Below, piece by piece: positions 1-9,418 of a stretch of DNA of 64,000 nt. The position numbers were made by a program, and so were the translations under genes. Location of the stretch: contig NZ_RSEJ01000019.1 in assembly GCF_009910675.1 (NCBI RefSeq), positions 56,268 to 120,267 of the forward strand, given 5' to 3'. The stretch is from Photobacterium alginatilyticum (GTDB taxonomy: Bacteria > Pseudomonadota > Gammaproteobacteria > Enterobacterales > Vibrionaceae). Each line of letters begins with the position of its first letter. Position 1 is the stretch's first letter. The notes under the pieces are model-generated. The model saw only the letters and a program-made list of their open reading frames with translations. It searched no databases and was not told where the DNA came from.

Positions 1-7
1 GAGTAAG

Positions 8-811
8 CTAGCCTTCCCGCTTTTTCACTTTCTCCCACTCGCTATCGAGCATTTCCAGCGAACAATCGTCAAATTGCTTCCCTTGTTCTAGCACACTTTT
101 TTCAACTTCGCGAAACCGACGCTCAAACTTTTTGTTTGCCCGCTGCAGGGCAGACTCCGGCTTGACCTTGAGGTGACGACTCAAGTTAACGACAGCAAAC
201 AGTAAATCCCCGACTTCTTCTTCGATCTTACCCTGATCTGGTGACACTTGGATGACTTCCTCCATCACCTCATCAATTTCTTCTTTCACTTTTTCGACGA
301 CCGGGCCGACCGTATTCCAGTCAAAGCCATGCTTGGCACAGCGCTTCTGGATTTTGTCAGCCCGTGTCAGCGCCGGAAGGGCCTGGGGAATATTGGCCAG
401 AAGGCTGGTATCTTCCCCTTTCGCCGTCCGTTCCTTGGCCTTCTCAGCCTCCCAGTTGGCATTGATGGCTTCGTCATCGGCAAACTCGGCCTCGCCAAAA
501 ACATGGGGATGACGACGGATCAGCTTGTCGTTGATACCGGCAACAACCTCATCAAAATCAAACAGTCCCTGCTCTTTGCCCAGCTGGCTATAGAAAATCA
601 CCTGAAACAGTAAGTCTCCGAGCTCTTCACGCACGTCATTCCAGTCCTGCTGCTCGATGGCATCGGCAACCTCATAGGCCTCTTCGATGGTATGGGGCAC
701 GATAGAGGCAAAGTTCTGTTTGAGATCCCACGGACAGCCTTTGTTCGGGTCTCGCAATGTTGCCATTATTTCAACCAGCTGCTCGATCGGGGTGCGCTGT
801 TTATCACTCAT
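8..811 (-). CDS. mazG: Nucleoside triphosphate pyrophosphohydrolase MazG
   Basis: MazG hydrolyses NTPs and dNTPs to the monophosphate and pyrophosphate and is linked to nucleotide-pool cleaning and to damping of the stringent response. The 267-residue product has the two tandem MazG repeats of the family. The N-terminal one carries HTIEEAYEVADAI followed by REELGDLLFQVIF, and the C-terminal one EEEVGDLLFAVVNL; both show the acidic metal-binding pattern. I chose the ATG at 811; an in-frame GTG at 817 would add two residues and cannot be excluded. It lies just downstream of relA on the same strand, as in other gammaproteobacteria where relA, mazG and pyrG cluster. The stop codon is 8 bases from the window edge. 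Confidence 0.95.
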   Translation of the reverse strand: MSDKQRTPIEQLVEIMATLRDPNKGCPWDLKQNFASIVPHTIEEAYEVADAIEQQDWNDVREELGDLLFQVIFYSQLGKEQGLFDFDEVVAGINDKLIRRHPHVFGEAEFADDEAINANWEAEKAKERTAKGEDTSLLANIPQALPALTRADKIQKRCAKHGFDWNTVGPVVEKVKEEIDEVMEEVIQVSPDQGKIEEEVGDLLFAVVNLSRHLKVKPESALQRANKKFERRFREVEKSVLEQGKQFDDCSLEMLDSEWEKVKKREG

Positions 812-892
812 AGTCACTGTTCTTCTGTTCTTTAATGTCCATTAAAAAAACGGGCGGCATCAGGCCACCCGCTTTTGATATTTAGCATAACG

Positions 893-3118
893 TTAGTACA
901 GGCGCTTGGCTTCAGCGACGTCCTTCACCTGCTCAATACGCTTGAGTACCCGGCTAAGAACTTCGAGATCCGTCAGTTCCAGGTCAAAGTCCATGATTGA
1001 CATCTGCTTCTTGAAATCAATCCGGCTCTTCATGCCCGAGACCTTGACTTTCTCGTTGGCAAAGGTGTTCGTCAGCTCCTTGATCAGGCCATTACGCTCC
1101 GACGCCGTCACTCTGACCGTGATATTGTAGTTGCCGACAAAGCCGCCGCCCCACACCGTATCGATGATCCGCTCAGGCGCAACATGGCGTAACTCTTCAA
1201 GCTGTTCACAATCGCTACGGTGTACAGAAATACCCCGCCCTTGCGTTACGAAACCAATAATTTCATCACCAGGAATTGGCTGGCAACAGCGTGCAAGATG
1301 CGTCATCAGGTTATCGACCCCTTCAACGACGACGGCATCACGCTGAGGCTTCTTGCTGGTTTCAACCTTGGTACTGGCCTCGGCCAATTTCTCCAACAGC
1401 TGTTGGTCTTCCTCTTCCGCCGTCGGCTTGTTAACCAGAGCATTAATATGGTTGATCACCTGATTAATACGCAGATCACCGCTCCCGATTCCGGCATACA
1501 GTTCCACAGCAGAGTTGACGTTAAAGCGTTTTAGCGCGTAGGCCTCGGCATCCTTCAGCGTTGCACCAACCTTAGTCAGCTCTGCTTCAAGGATCTCACG
1601 TCCGGCTGCAATGTTCTTGTCGCGATCCTGCTTACGGTACCAGGCATGTACCTTGGCTCGTGCACGACTGGAAGTGACAAATCCAAGGTTAGGATTCAGC
1701 CAATCACGTGAGGGGTTTGGCTCTTTCTGGGTAATAATTTCTACCTGCTCCCCCATCTGCAAGCGATAGGTAAACGGTACAATGCGCCCTTCTACCTTGG
1801 CACCAATACAACGGTGGCCCACCTCGGAATGAATGTGGTAGGCAAAATCCAGCGGCGTTGCGTTCAGCGGCAAATCCACCACATCCCCTTTCGGGGTAAA
1901 GGCGTACACCCGGTCATCAAACACCTGGCTACGCAGCTCGTCGAGCATTTCGCCGGAATCTGACATCTCCTCCTGCCACGCGAGTAGCTTACGAAGCCAG
2001 TTTATTTTCTCGTCGTAGGCCGACTTGGCACCTCCCGATGAGCCTTCCTTGTACTTCCAGTGCGCCGCAACCCCAAGCTCGGACTCTTCGTGCATTTGCT
2101 TGGTGCGGATCTGGATCTCAATGGTCTTGCCTTCCGGCCCCAGCACGACCGTATGAATCGACTGGTAACCGTTTGGCTTGGGGTTGGCGACATAGTCATC
2201 GAATTCTTTCGGCAGATGACGGTACTTGGTATGCACAACCCCCAGGGCCGCATAGCAATCTTGTAGCTGATCCGCAATGATGCGCACCGCCCGGACGTCG
2301 AACAGTTCGTCAAAGGCCAGGTTCTTCTTCTGCATCTTGCGCCAGATGCTGTAGATGTGCTTGGGACGACCGTGCACCTCCGCCTTGATATTCGATGCTT
2401 TCATTGACTCGTCTAGATCGGAGACAAAGTGATCTATGTATTGCTCGCGGTCTATCCGGCGCTCGGAAAGCTGTTTGGCAATTTGCTTGTAGGTATGCGG
2501 GTGGTTATAGCGAAATGCGTAGTCTTCAATCTCCCACTTCAGCTGACCGATACCCAAGCGGTTGGCCAGCGGTGAGTAGATGTTGGCACACTCTTTCGCC
2601 GCCGCACGGCGAACCTCATCCGGCTCGTCTTTCACCTCACGTAAGTTACAGATACGCTCGGCCAGCTTGATCACCACGCAGCGGAAGTCATCCACCATCG
2701 ACAGCAGCATACGACGGATATTATCGACCTGAGCCGACTGTGCCGCTCCTTCAGTGGTTGCATTTAACTGACCGATGGCAGCCATCTGGCCCACCCCGGT
2801 CACCATCTGCAAAATCGTATTGTTATAGTCTTCCTTCAGCTGTTCCGGATCGTAGACGCCTGCCTCGACCAACGGGAACAACAAGGCAGCGACCAGAGTA
2901 TCCTTGTCCATGCTCAGGGTAACAAGGATCTCCACCATTTCGCGGCCGCGCCATAGCAATAACGACGCGGACTCTTCCTCTGACGTTAATTCGATACATC
3001 GCTGGTAAGTTTGCGTAATGCGTTTCGCCACTTTGGCGTCTTGTTGCAAACTCTCGACCCAAGATGAAAGCTCAAATGTATCATTTTCCTTTAAATGCGC
3101 ACCGCGAACTGCGACCAT
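893..3118 (-). CDS. relA: (p)ppGpp synthetase I, RelA
   Basis: Ribosome-associated GTP pyrophosphokinase that makes (p)ppGpp when uncharged tRNA sits in the A site. The 741-residue length matches the family. The N-terminal HD hydrolase domain is inactive: LLFPLVEAGV stands where SpoT and Rel have the catalytic His-Asp. The synthetase domain is intact, with FDELFDVRAVRI and NGYQSIHTVVLG. A TGS domain follows (VYAFTPKGDVVDLP), then a Cys/His-rich segment (HLARCCQPIPGDE) and a C-terminal ACT/RRM domain. The start MVAVRGAH matches the E. coli protein (MVAVRSAH). mazG lies 81 bp downstream and rlmD is upstream on the same strand, the conserved enterobacterial and vibrio order. Confidence 0.98.
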   Translation of the reverse strand: MVAVRGAHLKENDTFELSSWVESLQQDAKVAKRITQTYQRCIELTSEEESASLLLWRGREMVEILVTLSMDKDTLVAALLFPLVEAGVYDPEQLKEDYNNTILQMVTGVGQMAAIGQLNATTEGAAQSAQVDNIRRMLLSMVDDFRCVVIKLAERICNLREVKDEPDEVRRAAAKECANIYSPLANRLGIGQLKWEIEDYAFRYNHPHTYKQIAKQLSERRIDREQYIDHFVSDLDESMKASNIKAEVHGRPKHIYSIWRKMQKKNLAFDELFDVRAVRIIADQLQDCYAALGVVHTKYRHLPKEFDDYVANPKPNGYQSIHTVVLGPEGKTIEIQIRTKQMHEESELGVAAHWKYKEGSSGGAKSAYDEKINWLRKLLAWQEEMSDSGEMLDELRSQVFDDRVYAFTPKGDVVDLPLNATPLDFAYHIHSEVGHRCIGAKVEGRIVPFTYRLQMGEQVEIITQKEPNPSRDWLNPNLGFVTSSRARAKVHAWYRKQDRDKNIAAGREILEAELTKVGATLKDAEAYALKRFNVNSAVELYAGIGSGDLRINQVINHINALVNKPTAEEEDQQLLEKLAEASTKVETSKKPQRDAVVVEGVDNLMTHLARCCQPIPGDEIIGFVTQGRGISVHRSDCEQLEELRHVAPERIIDTVWGGGFVGNYNITVRVTASERNGLIKELTNTFANEKVKVSGMKSRIDFKKQMSIMDFDLELTDLEVLSRVLKRIEQVKDVAEAKRLY

Positions 3119-3159
3119 TTCTCTATCCTGTAAGTTCTCTTGTTAATGTTGAATAAACA

Positions 3160-4503
3160 CTACTTTTTGCTGCCCAGACTATTTTTTATAAACAGGGCCA
3201 TAGACTCTAGATGCCCGGTATGCGGGAACATATCCAGCATACCCAAACGTTCCAACTGATAACCTTGCTTCAGCAACACCTGGCTGTCTCGTGCCAGCGT
3301 GGCAGGGTTGCATGAAACATACACGACCCTTTCCGGGCTCAAATTGACAACATGCTGCATGACCCCGGCGGCTCCGGCGCGTGCCGGATCAAGCAGAATT
3401 TTATTAAAATGTTCTTGCGCCCAAACCATAGAGGTAACATCCTCCTCCAGGTTGGCCTGATAGAACGAGGCATTGTTTAACTGATTTGTCAGTGCATTAT
3501 CACTAGCACGATGCACCATCTCATCAACACCTTCAACACCGACCAGCGCCTTTGCCCGTTTTGCCAGTGGCAGACTAAAGTTACCCAAACCACAGAACAA
3601 ATCCAACACCCGATCTGTCGGCCCGACATCCAGCCAGTCAAGAGCCTGATCGACCATCTGGCTATTCACATTCCGGTTAACCTGAATAAAGTCTTTCGGG
3701 GAAAAATACAACTTCTGGCCATCTAGCTCATAATACGGAGCCTGACCCGAAATTCTATCGATTGAATCAGATGTTGGGGCTAAATACAGAATAACATCGT
3801 ATTGCTCGGCAAACTGACGCAGCAAGGTCATATCTTTGTCATTAAATGGCTGCAGGTGACGGATCAGCACGACCCTGCCATTATCTGCTTCCACCAACTC
3901 GACATGACCAAGGTGCTTTTGCCCCTTCAGCCGAGTTAACAGACTGCGTAACGGTGGTAATAGTTCATTTAATGATTGTGCCAGCACCGGACACTGCTCG
4001 ACATCGACAATATCCTTGCTCTGCTTTTTGCGAAAACCGAACTGCAGCTTCCCGCCTCCCAGCCTCAGGCTAAAGCGAGAACAGCGGCGATAGTGCTTGT
4101 CATTGCCGACAATCGGTGCCGCCTGGTTGAACGCCTGCTCCCTGTCCGTGGTCGCAAACTTACTCATCAGCTCGCTCAATGCCTGCTGCTTGGCCTCAAC
4201 CTGTCCTGAATGGGACAAATGTTGCAAGTTGCACCCGCCACACTGGTCATAGATAGGACAATGCGGTTTAATACGTGCCTGACTGTCAGCCAGACGTTTT
4301 ATGACCTTGGCACGCGCGAACTGCTTCTTGTCTTCGGTAAACTGAACCAACGCCTTTTCACCCGGCAACAGGCCATCAACAAAGACCGGTTTTCTGTTGA
4401 TATGACCGATACCGGCGCCAAGGTGATCCAGGCGGCTAATTTCAATTTCTTTATGCTTGGTATCAGTTACTTTTCGTTTTTGAGGCTTAAAAAAGCGTGC
4501 CAT
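3160..4503 (-). CDS. rlmD: 23S rRNA (uracil-1939-C5)-methyltransferase RlmD (RumA)
   Basis: SAM-dependent methyltransferase that makes m5U1939 in 23S rRNA. The product is 447 residues from the ATG at 4503 (MARFFKPQKRK). An upstream in-frame start at 4608 would add 35 residues unlike the family, so I reject it. An N-terminal TRAM-type RNA-binding region precedes the [4Fe-4S] cysteines in CPIYDQCGGC. The Rossmann SAM motif VLDLFCGLGNFSLP, LDPARAGA, and the nucleophile motif VSCNPATLARD are all present. It sits between relA (same strand) and the divergent barA, as in E. coli. Confidence 0.96.
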   Translation of the reverse strand: MARFFKPQKRKVTDTKHKEIEISRLDHLGAGIGHINRKPVFVDGLLPGEKALVQFTEDKKQFARAKVIKRLADSQARIKPHCPIYDQCGGCNLQHLSHSGQVEAKQQALSELMSKFATTDREQAFNQAAPIVGNDKHYRRCSRFSLRLGGGKLQFGFRKKQSKDIVDVEQCPVLAQSLNELLPPLRSLLTRLKGQKHLGHVELVEADNGRVVLIRHLQPFNDKDMTLLRQFAEQYDVILYLAPTSDSIDRISGQAPYYELDGQKLYFSPKDFIQVNRNVNSQMVDQALDWLDVGPTDRVLDLFCGLGNFSLPLAKRAKALVGVEGVDEMVHRASDNALTNQLNNASFYQANLEEDVTSMVWAQEHFNKILLDPARAGAAGVMQHVVNLSPERVVYVSCNPATLARDSQVLLKQGYQLERLGMLDMFPHTGHLESMALFIKNSLGSKK

Positions 4504-4659
4504 AGTGTTTTGACTCACGGAGCAGATAAACCAAACTGAGTGATATTGTCGGCAGTTTGGTATTAGTTGATTGTCGAATAGCCATTGTTTCATTAAGCTA
4601 ACGGCCACAGATGGACGACAATTCTCCCACAGAATCGCTTTCTTGTAATTAAGAGAACC

Positions 4660-7428
4660 ATGACCAAATATGGACTTCGTGCCAGGGTCTTCACCCTGAC
4701 ATTAGCACCGACACTGATTATTGGCCTGCTATTAAGCGCATTTTTTACCATGAGCCGTTATCGGGATCTCGAGCATCAGCTGATTTCGACCGGTGCCAGT
4801 ATCATCGAACCCCTTGCGATTTCAACCGAATACGGAATGACAGATAAGAACCGCGAAGCCGTTCGCCGTCTGATCAGCTATGCCCACCGCAAGCACTCGC
4901 AGATAGTCCGCAGCATTGCCGTTTTCGATGCCGACAACCAGCTGTTTGTCACCTCGAACTTCCACCGCAATTTTGAAACCCTGATGTATCCGGACGATCA
5001 GCCGATCCCCATGCTGCTCGATACCCGGCTCAACGAGAACTCACTGATCCTCCGCGCTCCGATATTGAGCGAAGGCCAGTTTTCCTCGATATCCGCACCG
5101 GGCTACCAGGCGGAGGCACTGGGCTATATTGCATTAGAGTTAGATCTGAGCGCCCTGCGCCTGCAGCAATACCAGGAAGTCTTTACCGCCCTGATGGTAC
5201 TGCTGCTCGGGCTGACACTGTCGTCCCTGTTTGCCTACCGCCTGATGAAGGATGTCACCCGGCCAATTTCCCATATGGTCAGCGTGGTGGACAGGATCCG
5301 CCGCGGCCACCTCGATATCCGAATCGAGGGTGAGCTGCTGGGAGAGCTCGATACCCTGAAGAACGGTATCAATGCGATGGCGATCTCGCTGTCTGAATAC
5401 CATATCGAAATGCAGCAAAGTATCGACCAGGCCACCTCGGATCTGCGCGAGACCCTGGAGCAACTGGAGATCCAGAACGTCGAGCTGGATATTGCCAAAA
5501 AACGGGCCCAGGAAGCGGCACGCGTGAAGTCAGAGTTCCTGGCCAATATGTCGCACGAGCTGCGAACCCCGCTTAACGGGGTCATTGGCTTTACCCGCCA
5601 GATGCTGAAAACACGCCTCAGTACCAGCCAGCAGGATTACCTGCAGACCATCGAGAAATCAGCCAACAACCTGCTGACCATCATCAATGACATTCTCGAT
5701 TTCTCGAAGCTCGAAGCCGGCAAGCTGTTGCTGGAGAACATCCCGTTCGACTTCACCGAATCACTGGATGAAGTGATGAAACTGCTGGCACCGAGCGCCC
5801 ACGAGAAGGGGCTTGAGCTGACACTGAAAGTCGACAACCGGATCCCGACAGGGCTGATCGGCGATCCACTGCGGATCCAGCAAGTACTGACCAACTTGAT
5901 TGGCAACGCGGTGAAATTTACCGAGCGCGGCAATATCGATGTGTCGGTCGAGCTCAAAACCGATCGCGACGAGAACATCGAGCTGCAGTTTATGGTGCGT
6001 GATACCGGGATCGGGATTTCCGAGCGCCAGCAGGCGCAGTTGTTCCAGGCCTTCAGCCAGGCCGATGCCAGCATTTCCCGCCGCTACGGCGGTACCGGGC
6101 TGGGGCTGGTGATCACCCAGAAACTGGTTACCCAGATGGGCGGCGAAATCAGCCTGACCAGTCGCCTTCACCAGGGGTCGACGTTCTGGTTCAGCCTGCG
6201 TCTGACCAAAACCGATCTGCCGGTCTCCCAGCCGATTGATACCTCGTCACTAAGCGGCAAGAAACTGCTGCTTATCGAGCCTAACATGCAGGCCGCCTCG
6301 GTGATCCAGCAGCGTCTGATCAAGGCCGGGATCCATGTGACCTACCGCTCGACGATGCCGGAAGATGCCGAACATCACCACTTTGCCCTGCTCAACCTGA
6401 CACCGGGCGAGCAGCCACCGATCGCGAGCCTGCTGGATATGGTATTCAAGGCCGAACAGCTAACCGACAAGGTGATGGTCTGCCTGCCGACCACCGAACT
6501 GGCCCTGTCCGAGCGACTGGTCAATGCCGGGGTATCCGCCTGTCTGCCTAAACCGCTGGCACACCGCAAGCTACTGGAGACGCTGGTCAGCGAGCCTGAC
6601 ATGCTTTCCGAGCCGGCACCGCAGCTGTTGCCGGAGCCAAGCGAGAGCATCCAGCCACTGACAGTGATGGCCGTCGATGACAACCCGGCCAACCTTAAGC
6701 TGATTTCCGCCCTGCTCAGCGAGCGGGTCGAGACCGTGATCACCGCCACCGGCGGACGCAAGGCGGTGGAATATGCCCACCAGAAGGGCTTTGACCTGAT
6801 CTTCATGGATATCCAGATGCCGGAAATGGACGGCGTCATGGCCTGTCAGGAGATCCACAAGACTGAACTGAACCACAATACCCCGGTTATTGCCGTCACG
6901 GCCCATGCCATGGCTGGTGAGCGCGAGCGCCTGATCAATGCCGGAATGGATGACTACCTGACCAAGCCAATCGAGGAGCATATCCTGCAGCAGATCCTGG
7001 CCAAGTGGACCCGTCCGCATGATGCCGACACCAACCCACAAGCCAGTGCCGAATTAATTACCGAGCCGGACCCTACACCGCCGGTCAACCACAATGTCAG
7101 CTGGGATTGGGATTTGGCGCTGAAACAGGCTGCCGGCAAGGAAGAGCTGGCTAAAGACATGCTACAAATGCTGCTCGACTATATGCCAGAAGTCGAAATG
7201 CTGGTCAACGAAGCGCTGGACGGTAAGGATATCGAGCTCTGGCCGCCAATCCACAAACTTCACGGCAGCTGTGCCTATAGTGGGGTGCCAAGGCTGAAAA
7301 ACCTCTGCTATACCATTGAAACGGCCCTGAAAGCCGATGCGAAGACAGAGGATATCGAGCCGGAGCTGTTCGAGCTGATCGATGAAATGAATAACGTGGT
7401 GAAAGCGTCAAAAACGTATCGGCATTGA
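4660..7428 (+). CDS. barA: Hybrid sensor histidine kinase BarA (GacS/VarS type)
   Basis: Membrane-bound tripartite hybrid kinase that normally phosphorylates the response regulator UvrY/VarA/GacA to turn on CsrB-type small RNAs. The 922 residues show an N-terminal transmembrane helix (about 10-29), a periplasmic domain, a second helix (about 172-192), HAMP, a short coiled coil and HisKA with H299 in FLANMSHELRTPLNG. Next come HATPase motifs (IGNAVKFTERG, DTGIGI, GGTGLGL), a degenerate receiver (about 530-650), a true receiver with D717 in FMDIQMPEMDG, and an HPt domain with H868 in KLHGSCAYSG. It is transcribed divergently from rlmD. The cognate regulator is not in this window. Confidence 0.96.
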   Translation: MTKYGLRARVFTLTLAPTLIIGLLLSAFFTMSRYRDLEHQLISTGASIIEPLAISTEYGMTDKNREAVRRLISYAHRKHSQIVRSIAVFDADNQLFVTSNFHRNFETLMYPDDQPIPMLLDTRLNENSLILRAPILSEGQFSSISAPGYQAEALGYIALELDLSALRLQQYQEVFTALMVLLLGLTLSSLFAYRLMKDVTRPISHMVSVVDRIRRGHLDIRIEGELLGELDTLKNGINAMAISLSEYHIEMQQSIDQATSDLRETLEQLEIQNVELDIAKKRAQEAARVKSEFLANMSHELRTPLNGVIGFTRQMLKTRLSTSQQDYLQTIEKSANNLLTIINDILDFSKLEAGKLLLENIPFDFTESLDEVMKLLAPSAHEKGLELTLKVDNRIPTGLIGDPLRIQQVLTNLIGNAVKFTERGNIDVSVELKTDRDENIELQFMVRDTGIGISERQQAQLFQAFSQADASISRRYGGTGLGLVITQKLVTQMGGEISLTSRLHQGSTFWFSLRLTKTDLPVSQPIDTSSLSGKKLLLIEPNMQAASVIQQRLIKAGIHVTYRSTMPEDAEHHHFALLNLTPGEQPPIASLLDMVFKAEQLTDKVMVCLPTTELALSERLVNAGVSACLPKPLAHRKLLETLVSEPDMLSEPAPQLLPEPSESIQPLTVMAVDDNPANLKLISALLSERVETVITATGGRKAVEYAHQKGFDLIFMDIQMPEMDGVMACQEIHKTELNHNTPVIAVTAHAMAGERERLINAGMDDYLTKPIEEHILQQILAKWTRPHDADTNPQASAELITEPDPTPPVNHNVSWDWDLALKQAAGKEELAKDMLQMLLDYMPEVEMLVNEALDGKDIELWPPIHKLHGSCAYSGVPRLKNLCYTIETALKADAKTEDIEPELFELIDEMNNVVKASKTYRH

Positions 7429-7473
7429 CTATTAGAGACGTGAACCTAGCTATGGGTTCCTAGAGGAAGCACT

Positions 7474-7501
7474 AAAAAGGAGAGCGTTGGCTCTCCTTTT
7501 T
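7474..7501 (+). terminator. Rho-independent terminator after barA
   Basis: A 12-bp perfect stem (AAAAAGGAGAGC / GCTCTCCTTTTT) with a GTTG loop, starting 46 bp after the barA stop. The A and T tails on both sides make it potentially bidirectional for the convergent acpS. Confidence 0.9.
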
Positions 7502-7507
7502 GATTTT

Positions 7508-7594
7508 GGGTCCTAGATCCTGCTGACAAGTTATCCGAACCTTAAGCTGGGTCAAGCTTCTGATCTTCCTAGAGCCTACTTTTCCTAGGTTCTA
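7508..7594. repeat. CTAG-rich intergenic repeat, copy at acpS 3' end
   Basis: The stretch holds several CTAG motifs (GGGTCCTAGATCCTG at the left, CTTCCTAGAGCCTA and TTTTCCTAGGTTCTA at the right). Bases 7551-7585 match 19033-19067 at 28 of 35 positions by direct comparison. The right end includes the acpS stop codon. I cannot name the repeat family. Confidence 0.6.
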
Positions 7595-7972
7595 CGATTC
7601 TAAAATCACCGTCGCAACCGCATACTTTTTCTCGTCGGCAATCGTAAGGTGAACATGGTTCGCCCCCATTGCGCCGGCCAGTTCAGCGGCCTTACCCGAC
7701 AGCGTCAGAATCGGTTTGCCCCGCTCGTCGTTACTGACGGTAAAGTCATGGAAGGTTACCCCGCAGGCAATCCCGGTCCCGAGCGCCTTGGATGCAGCCT
7801 CCTTGACGGCAAACCGCTTGGCCAGATAGCGCCCCTTCAACTTCAGACTATGGAATATTGCCAGCTCAGAGGGCGACAGCACCCGCTCGGCAAACGCATC
7901 ACCAGAGCGGGCAAAGACCTTTTCGACCCGCTCAATATCGGCAATATCGGTGCCAAGACCCAAAATTGCCAT
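7592..7972 (-). CDS. acpS: Holo-[acyl-carrier-protein] synthase AcpS
   Basis: Transfers 4'-phosphopantetheine from CoA to the serine of acyl carrier protein, activating fatty acid synthesis. The 126-residue length is typical. The metal-binding Asp is in GLGTDIADIERVE near residue 9, and the second motif is RYLAKRFAVKEAASKALGTG near residues 48-67 with its conserved Glu and Lys. The start codon overlaps the pdxJ stop (TAATG), so translation is probably coupled. It is last in the leftward rnc-era-recO-pdxJ-acpS cluster, an order conserved in E. coli. Its stop codon lies within a CTAG-rich repeat. Confidence 0.97.
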   Translation of the reverse strand: MAILGLGTDIADIERVEKVFARSGDAFAERVLSPSELAIFHSLKLKGRYLAKRFAVKEAASKALGTGIACGVTFHDFTVSNDERGKPILTLSGKAAELAGAMGANHVHLTIADEKKYAVATVILES

Positions 7973-8703
7973 TAACGACGGGCATCCAGCATTTCGGCTT
8001 TCATATCGGCAACGGCTTTTTGCAGACCGTCGAACGCGGCACGACCAATGATCGAGTGGCCGATGTTCAGTTCGTAAAGCTCCGGCAGTGCAGCAATTGG
8101 CTTCACGTTGTGGTAAGTCAGGCCATGGCCGGCATTGACCTTGATGCCCTGATCGTCAGCATAGCTGGCCGCCGCGGCAATTTTCTTCAGCTCGTCCTGT
8201 TGATCTTCTTCCGTTTCGGCATCGGCATAATGGCCGGTATGCAGCTCGATATACGGCGCACCACAGGCAACCGCCGCATCAATCTGCTCGCGGTCGGCAT
8301 CAATAAACAGGGACACCTTAATGCCAGCCTCAGTCAGCTTGGCAGTCGCAGCCTTGATTTTCTCCAGCTGCCCGGCAACGTCCAGACCGCCTTCCGTTGT
8401 CAGCTCTTCACGCTTTTCCGGTACCAGACAGACAAACTCCGGCTTGGTTTCCAGCGCAATCTTGACCATCTCGTCAGTCACGGCCATTTCCAGGTTCATA
8501 CGGGTCTGGATGGTTTCGCGCAAAATTCGAACATCCCGATCATTGATATGGCGGCGGTCTTCACGCAGGTGAATAGTGATGCCGTCGGCACCCGCGCGCT
8601 CGGCCACCTCTGCGGCATGCACCGGATCAGGGTATCGAGTACCTCGGGCGTTTCGCAGTGTTGCAATATGATCGATATTCACGCCGAGTAAGATGTTGTT
8701 CAT
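7972..8703 (-). CDS. pdxJ: Pyridoxine 5'-phosphate synthase PdxJ
   Basis: Condenses 1-deoxyxylulose 5-phosphate with 3-amino-2-oxopropyl phosphate to give pyridoxine 5'-phosphate, the last de novo step of vitamin B6 synthesis. The 243-residue TIM barrel shows the family signatures GVNIDHIATLRNARGT at the N-terminus, DGITIHLREDRRHI, EPKPEFVCLVPEKREE-like (ETKPEFVCLVPEKREE here), HTGHYAD, and VNAGHGLTYHNV near the C-terminus. Its start overlaps the recO stop by four bases (ATGA) and its stop overlaps the acpS start, so the three genes form a translationally coupled run. Confidence 0.97.
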   Translation of the reverse strand: MNNILLGVNIDHIATLRNARGTRYPDPVHAAEVAERAGADGITIHLREDRRHINDRDVRILRETIQTRMNLEMAVTDEMVKIALETKPEFVCLVPEKREELTTEGGLDVAGQLEKIKAATAKLTEAGIKVSLFIDADREQIDAAVACGAPYIELHTGHYADAETEEDQQDELKKIAAAASYADDQGIKVNAGHGLTYHNVKPIAALPELYELNIGHSIIGRAAFDGLQKAVADMKAEMLDARR

Positions 8704-9410
8704 TTTCCGGTACTCCTTCCTCTAGGGATAAACAATTCCCTGCTTTTTAATGGTTTTCCGCCAAGATACGGCTTTAATGCTATACGTGTAAAGCGTTTTG
8801 CAGCCCGGAGCTGGTCCGGGGTTTCAAAATGCCTCGCCGCAATGGCTTTTAGCTGGCTACCGGTAAACGACAGCTGGCCTTTCACCATCGAGGCAATAAA
8901 GCCGCGCTGCTCACGGTAGTTATAAGTCATGGTGTCTTCGACAGGCAGGCCGCTACCGGCACAGTGAAGAAAATCAATGCCGTAACCAAGATGGTGCAGT
9001 AAGGCGAGTTCAAAACGCCGCAATGCCGGCTCTGGATTATCAGCCTGTGCCAGCTCCCGCAGCACATTCAGATAATCCAGAAACAACACTGGATAAGGCG
9101 TATCATTTTCCAGTACCCGGGCCAATACTTCGTTGACGTACATCGCAGAATACAGAATATAGCTGCGCATCGGCAACCCGATACTGATCGGCTCGGCATG
9201 GGTCAGCACAGGCATCGAGCCCCGGCCTGACCATTTCATAAACAGCGGAGTGAAAGGCTGCAATGTGCCTTTGAGATTGGAGCGCTTGCGGCGCGCTCCC
9301 TTCGATAGGACAGTGACACGGCCTGATTCTTCACTGAATACATCAAGGATCAGGCTCGTCTCACTATAAGGACGAGTATGAAGGACAAAACAGCGCTGTA
9401 GTCCCTCCAT
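8700..9410 (-). CDS. recO: DNA repair protein RecO
   Basis: RecO works with RecF and RecR to load RecA onto SSB-coated gaps. The product is 236 residues, the usual size. The N-terminal OB fold is recognisable (RCFVLHTRPYSETSLILDV, then SGRVTVLSKGARRKRS) and a helical C-terminal domain follows. The gammaproteobacterial form lacks the clear zinc finger of other RecO proteins, and I see none here. The start is 8 bp after the era stop, and the ATGA overlap with pdxJ couples it downstream. Confidence 0.95.
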   Translation of the reverse strand: MEGLQRCFVLHTRPYSETSLILDVFSEESGRVTVLSKGARRKRSNLKGTLQPFTPLFMKWSGRGSMPVLTHAEPISIGLPMRSYILYSAMYVNEVLARVLENDTPYPVLFLDYLNVLRELAQADNPEPALRRFELALLHHLGYGIDFLHCAGSGLPVEDTMTYNYREQRGFIASMVKGQLSFTGSQLKAIAARHFETPDQLRAAKRFTRIALKPYLGGKPLKSRELFIPRGRSTGK

Positions 9411-9418
9411 GGTGTCCC

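Noticed and set aside
7858..8691. 277-codon plus-strand ORF opposite pdxJ and acpS
   Set aside because: It is antisense to two genes with clear family motifs and has no recognisable protein character.
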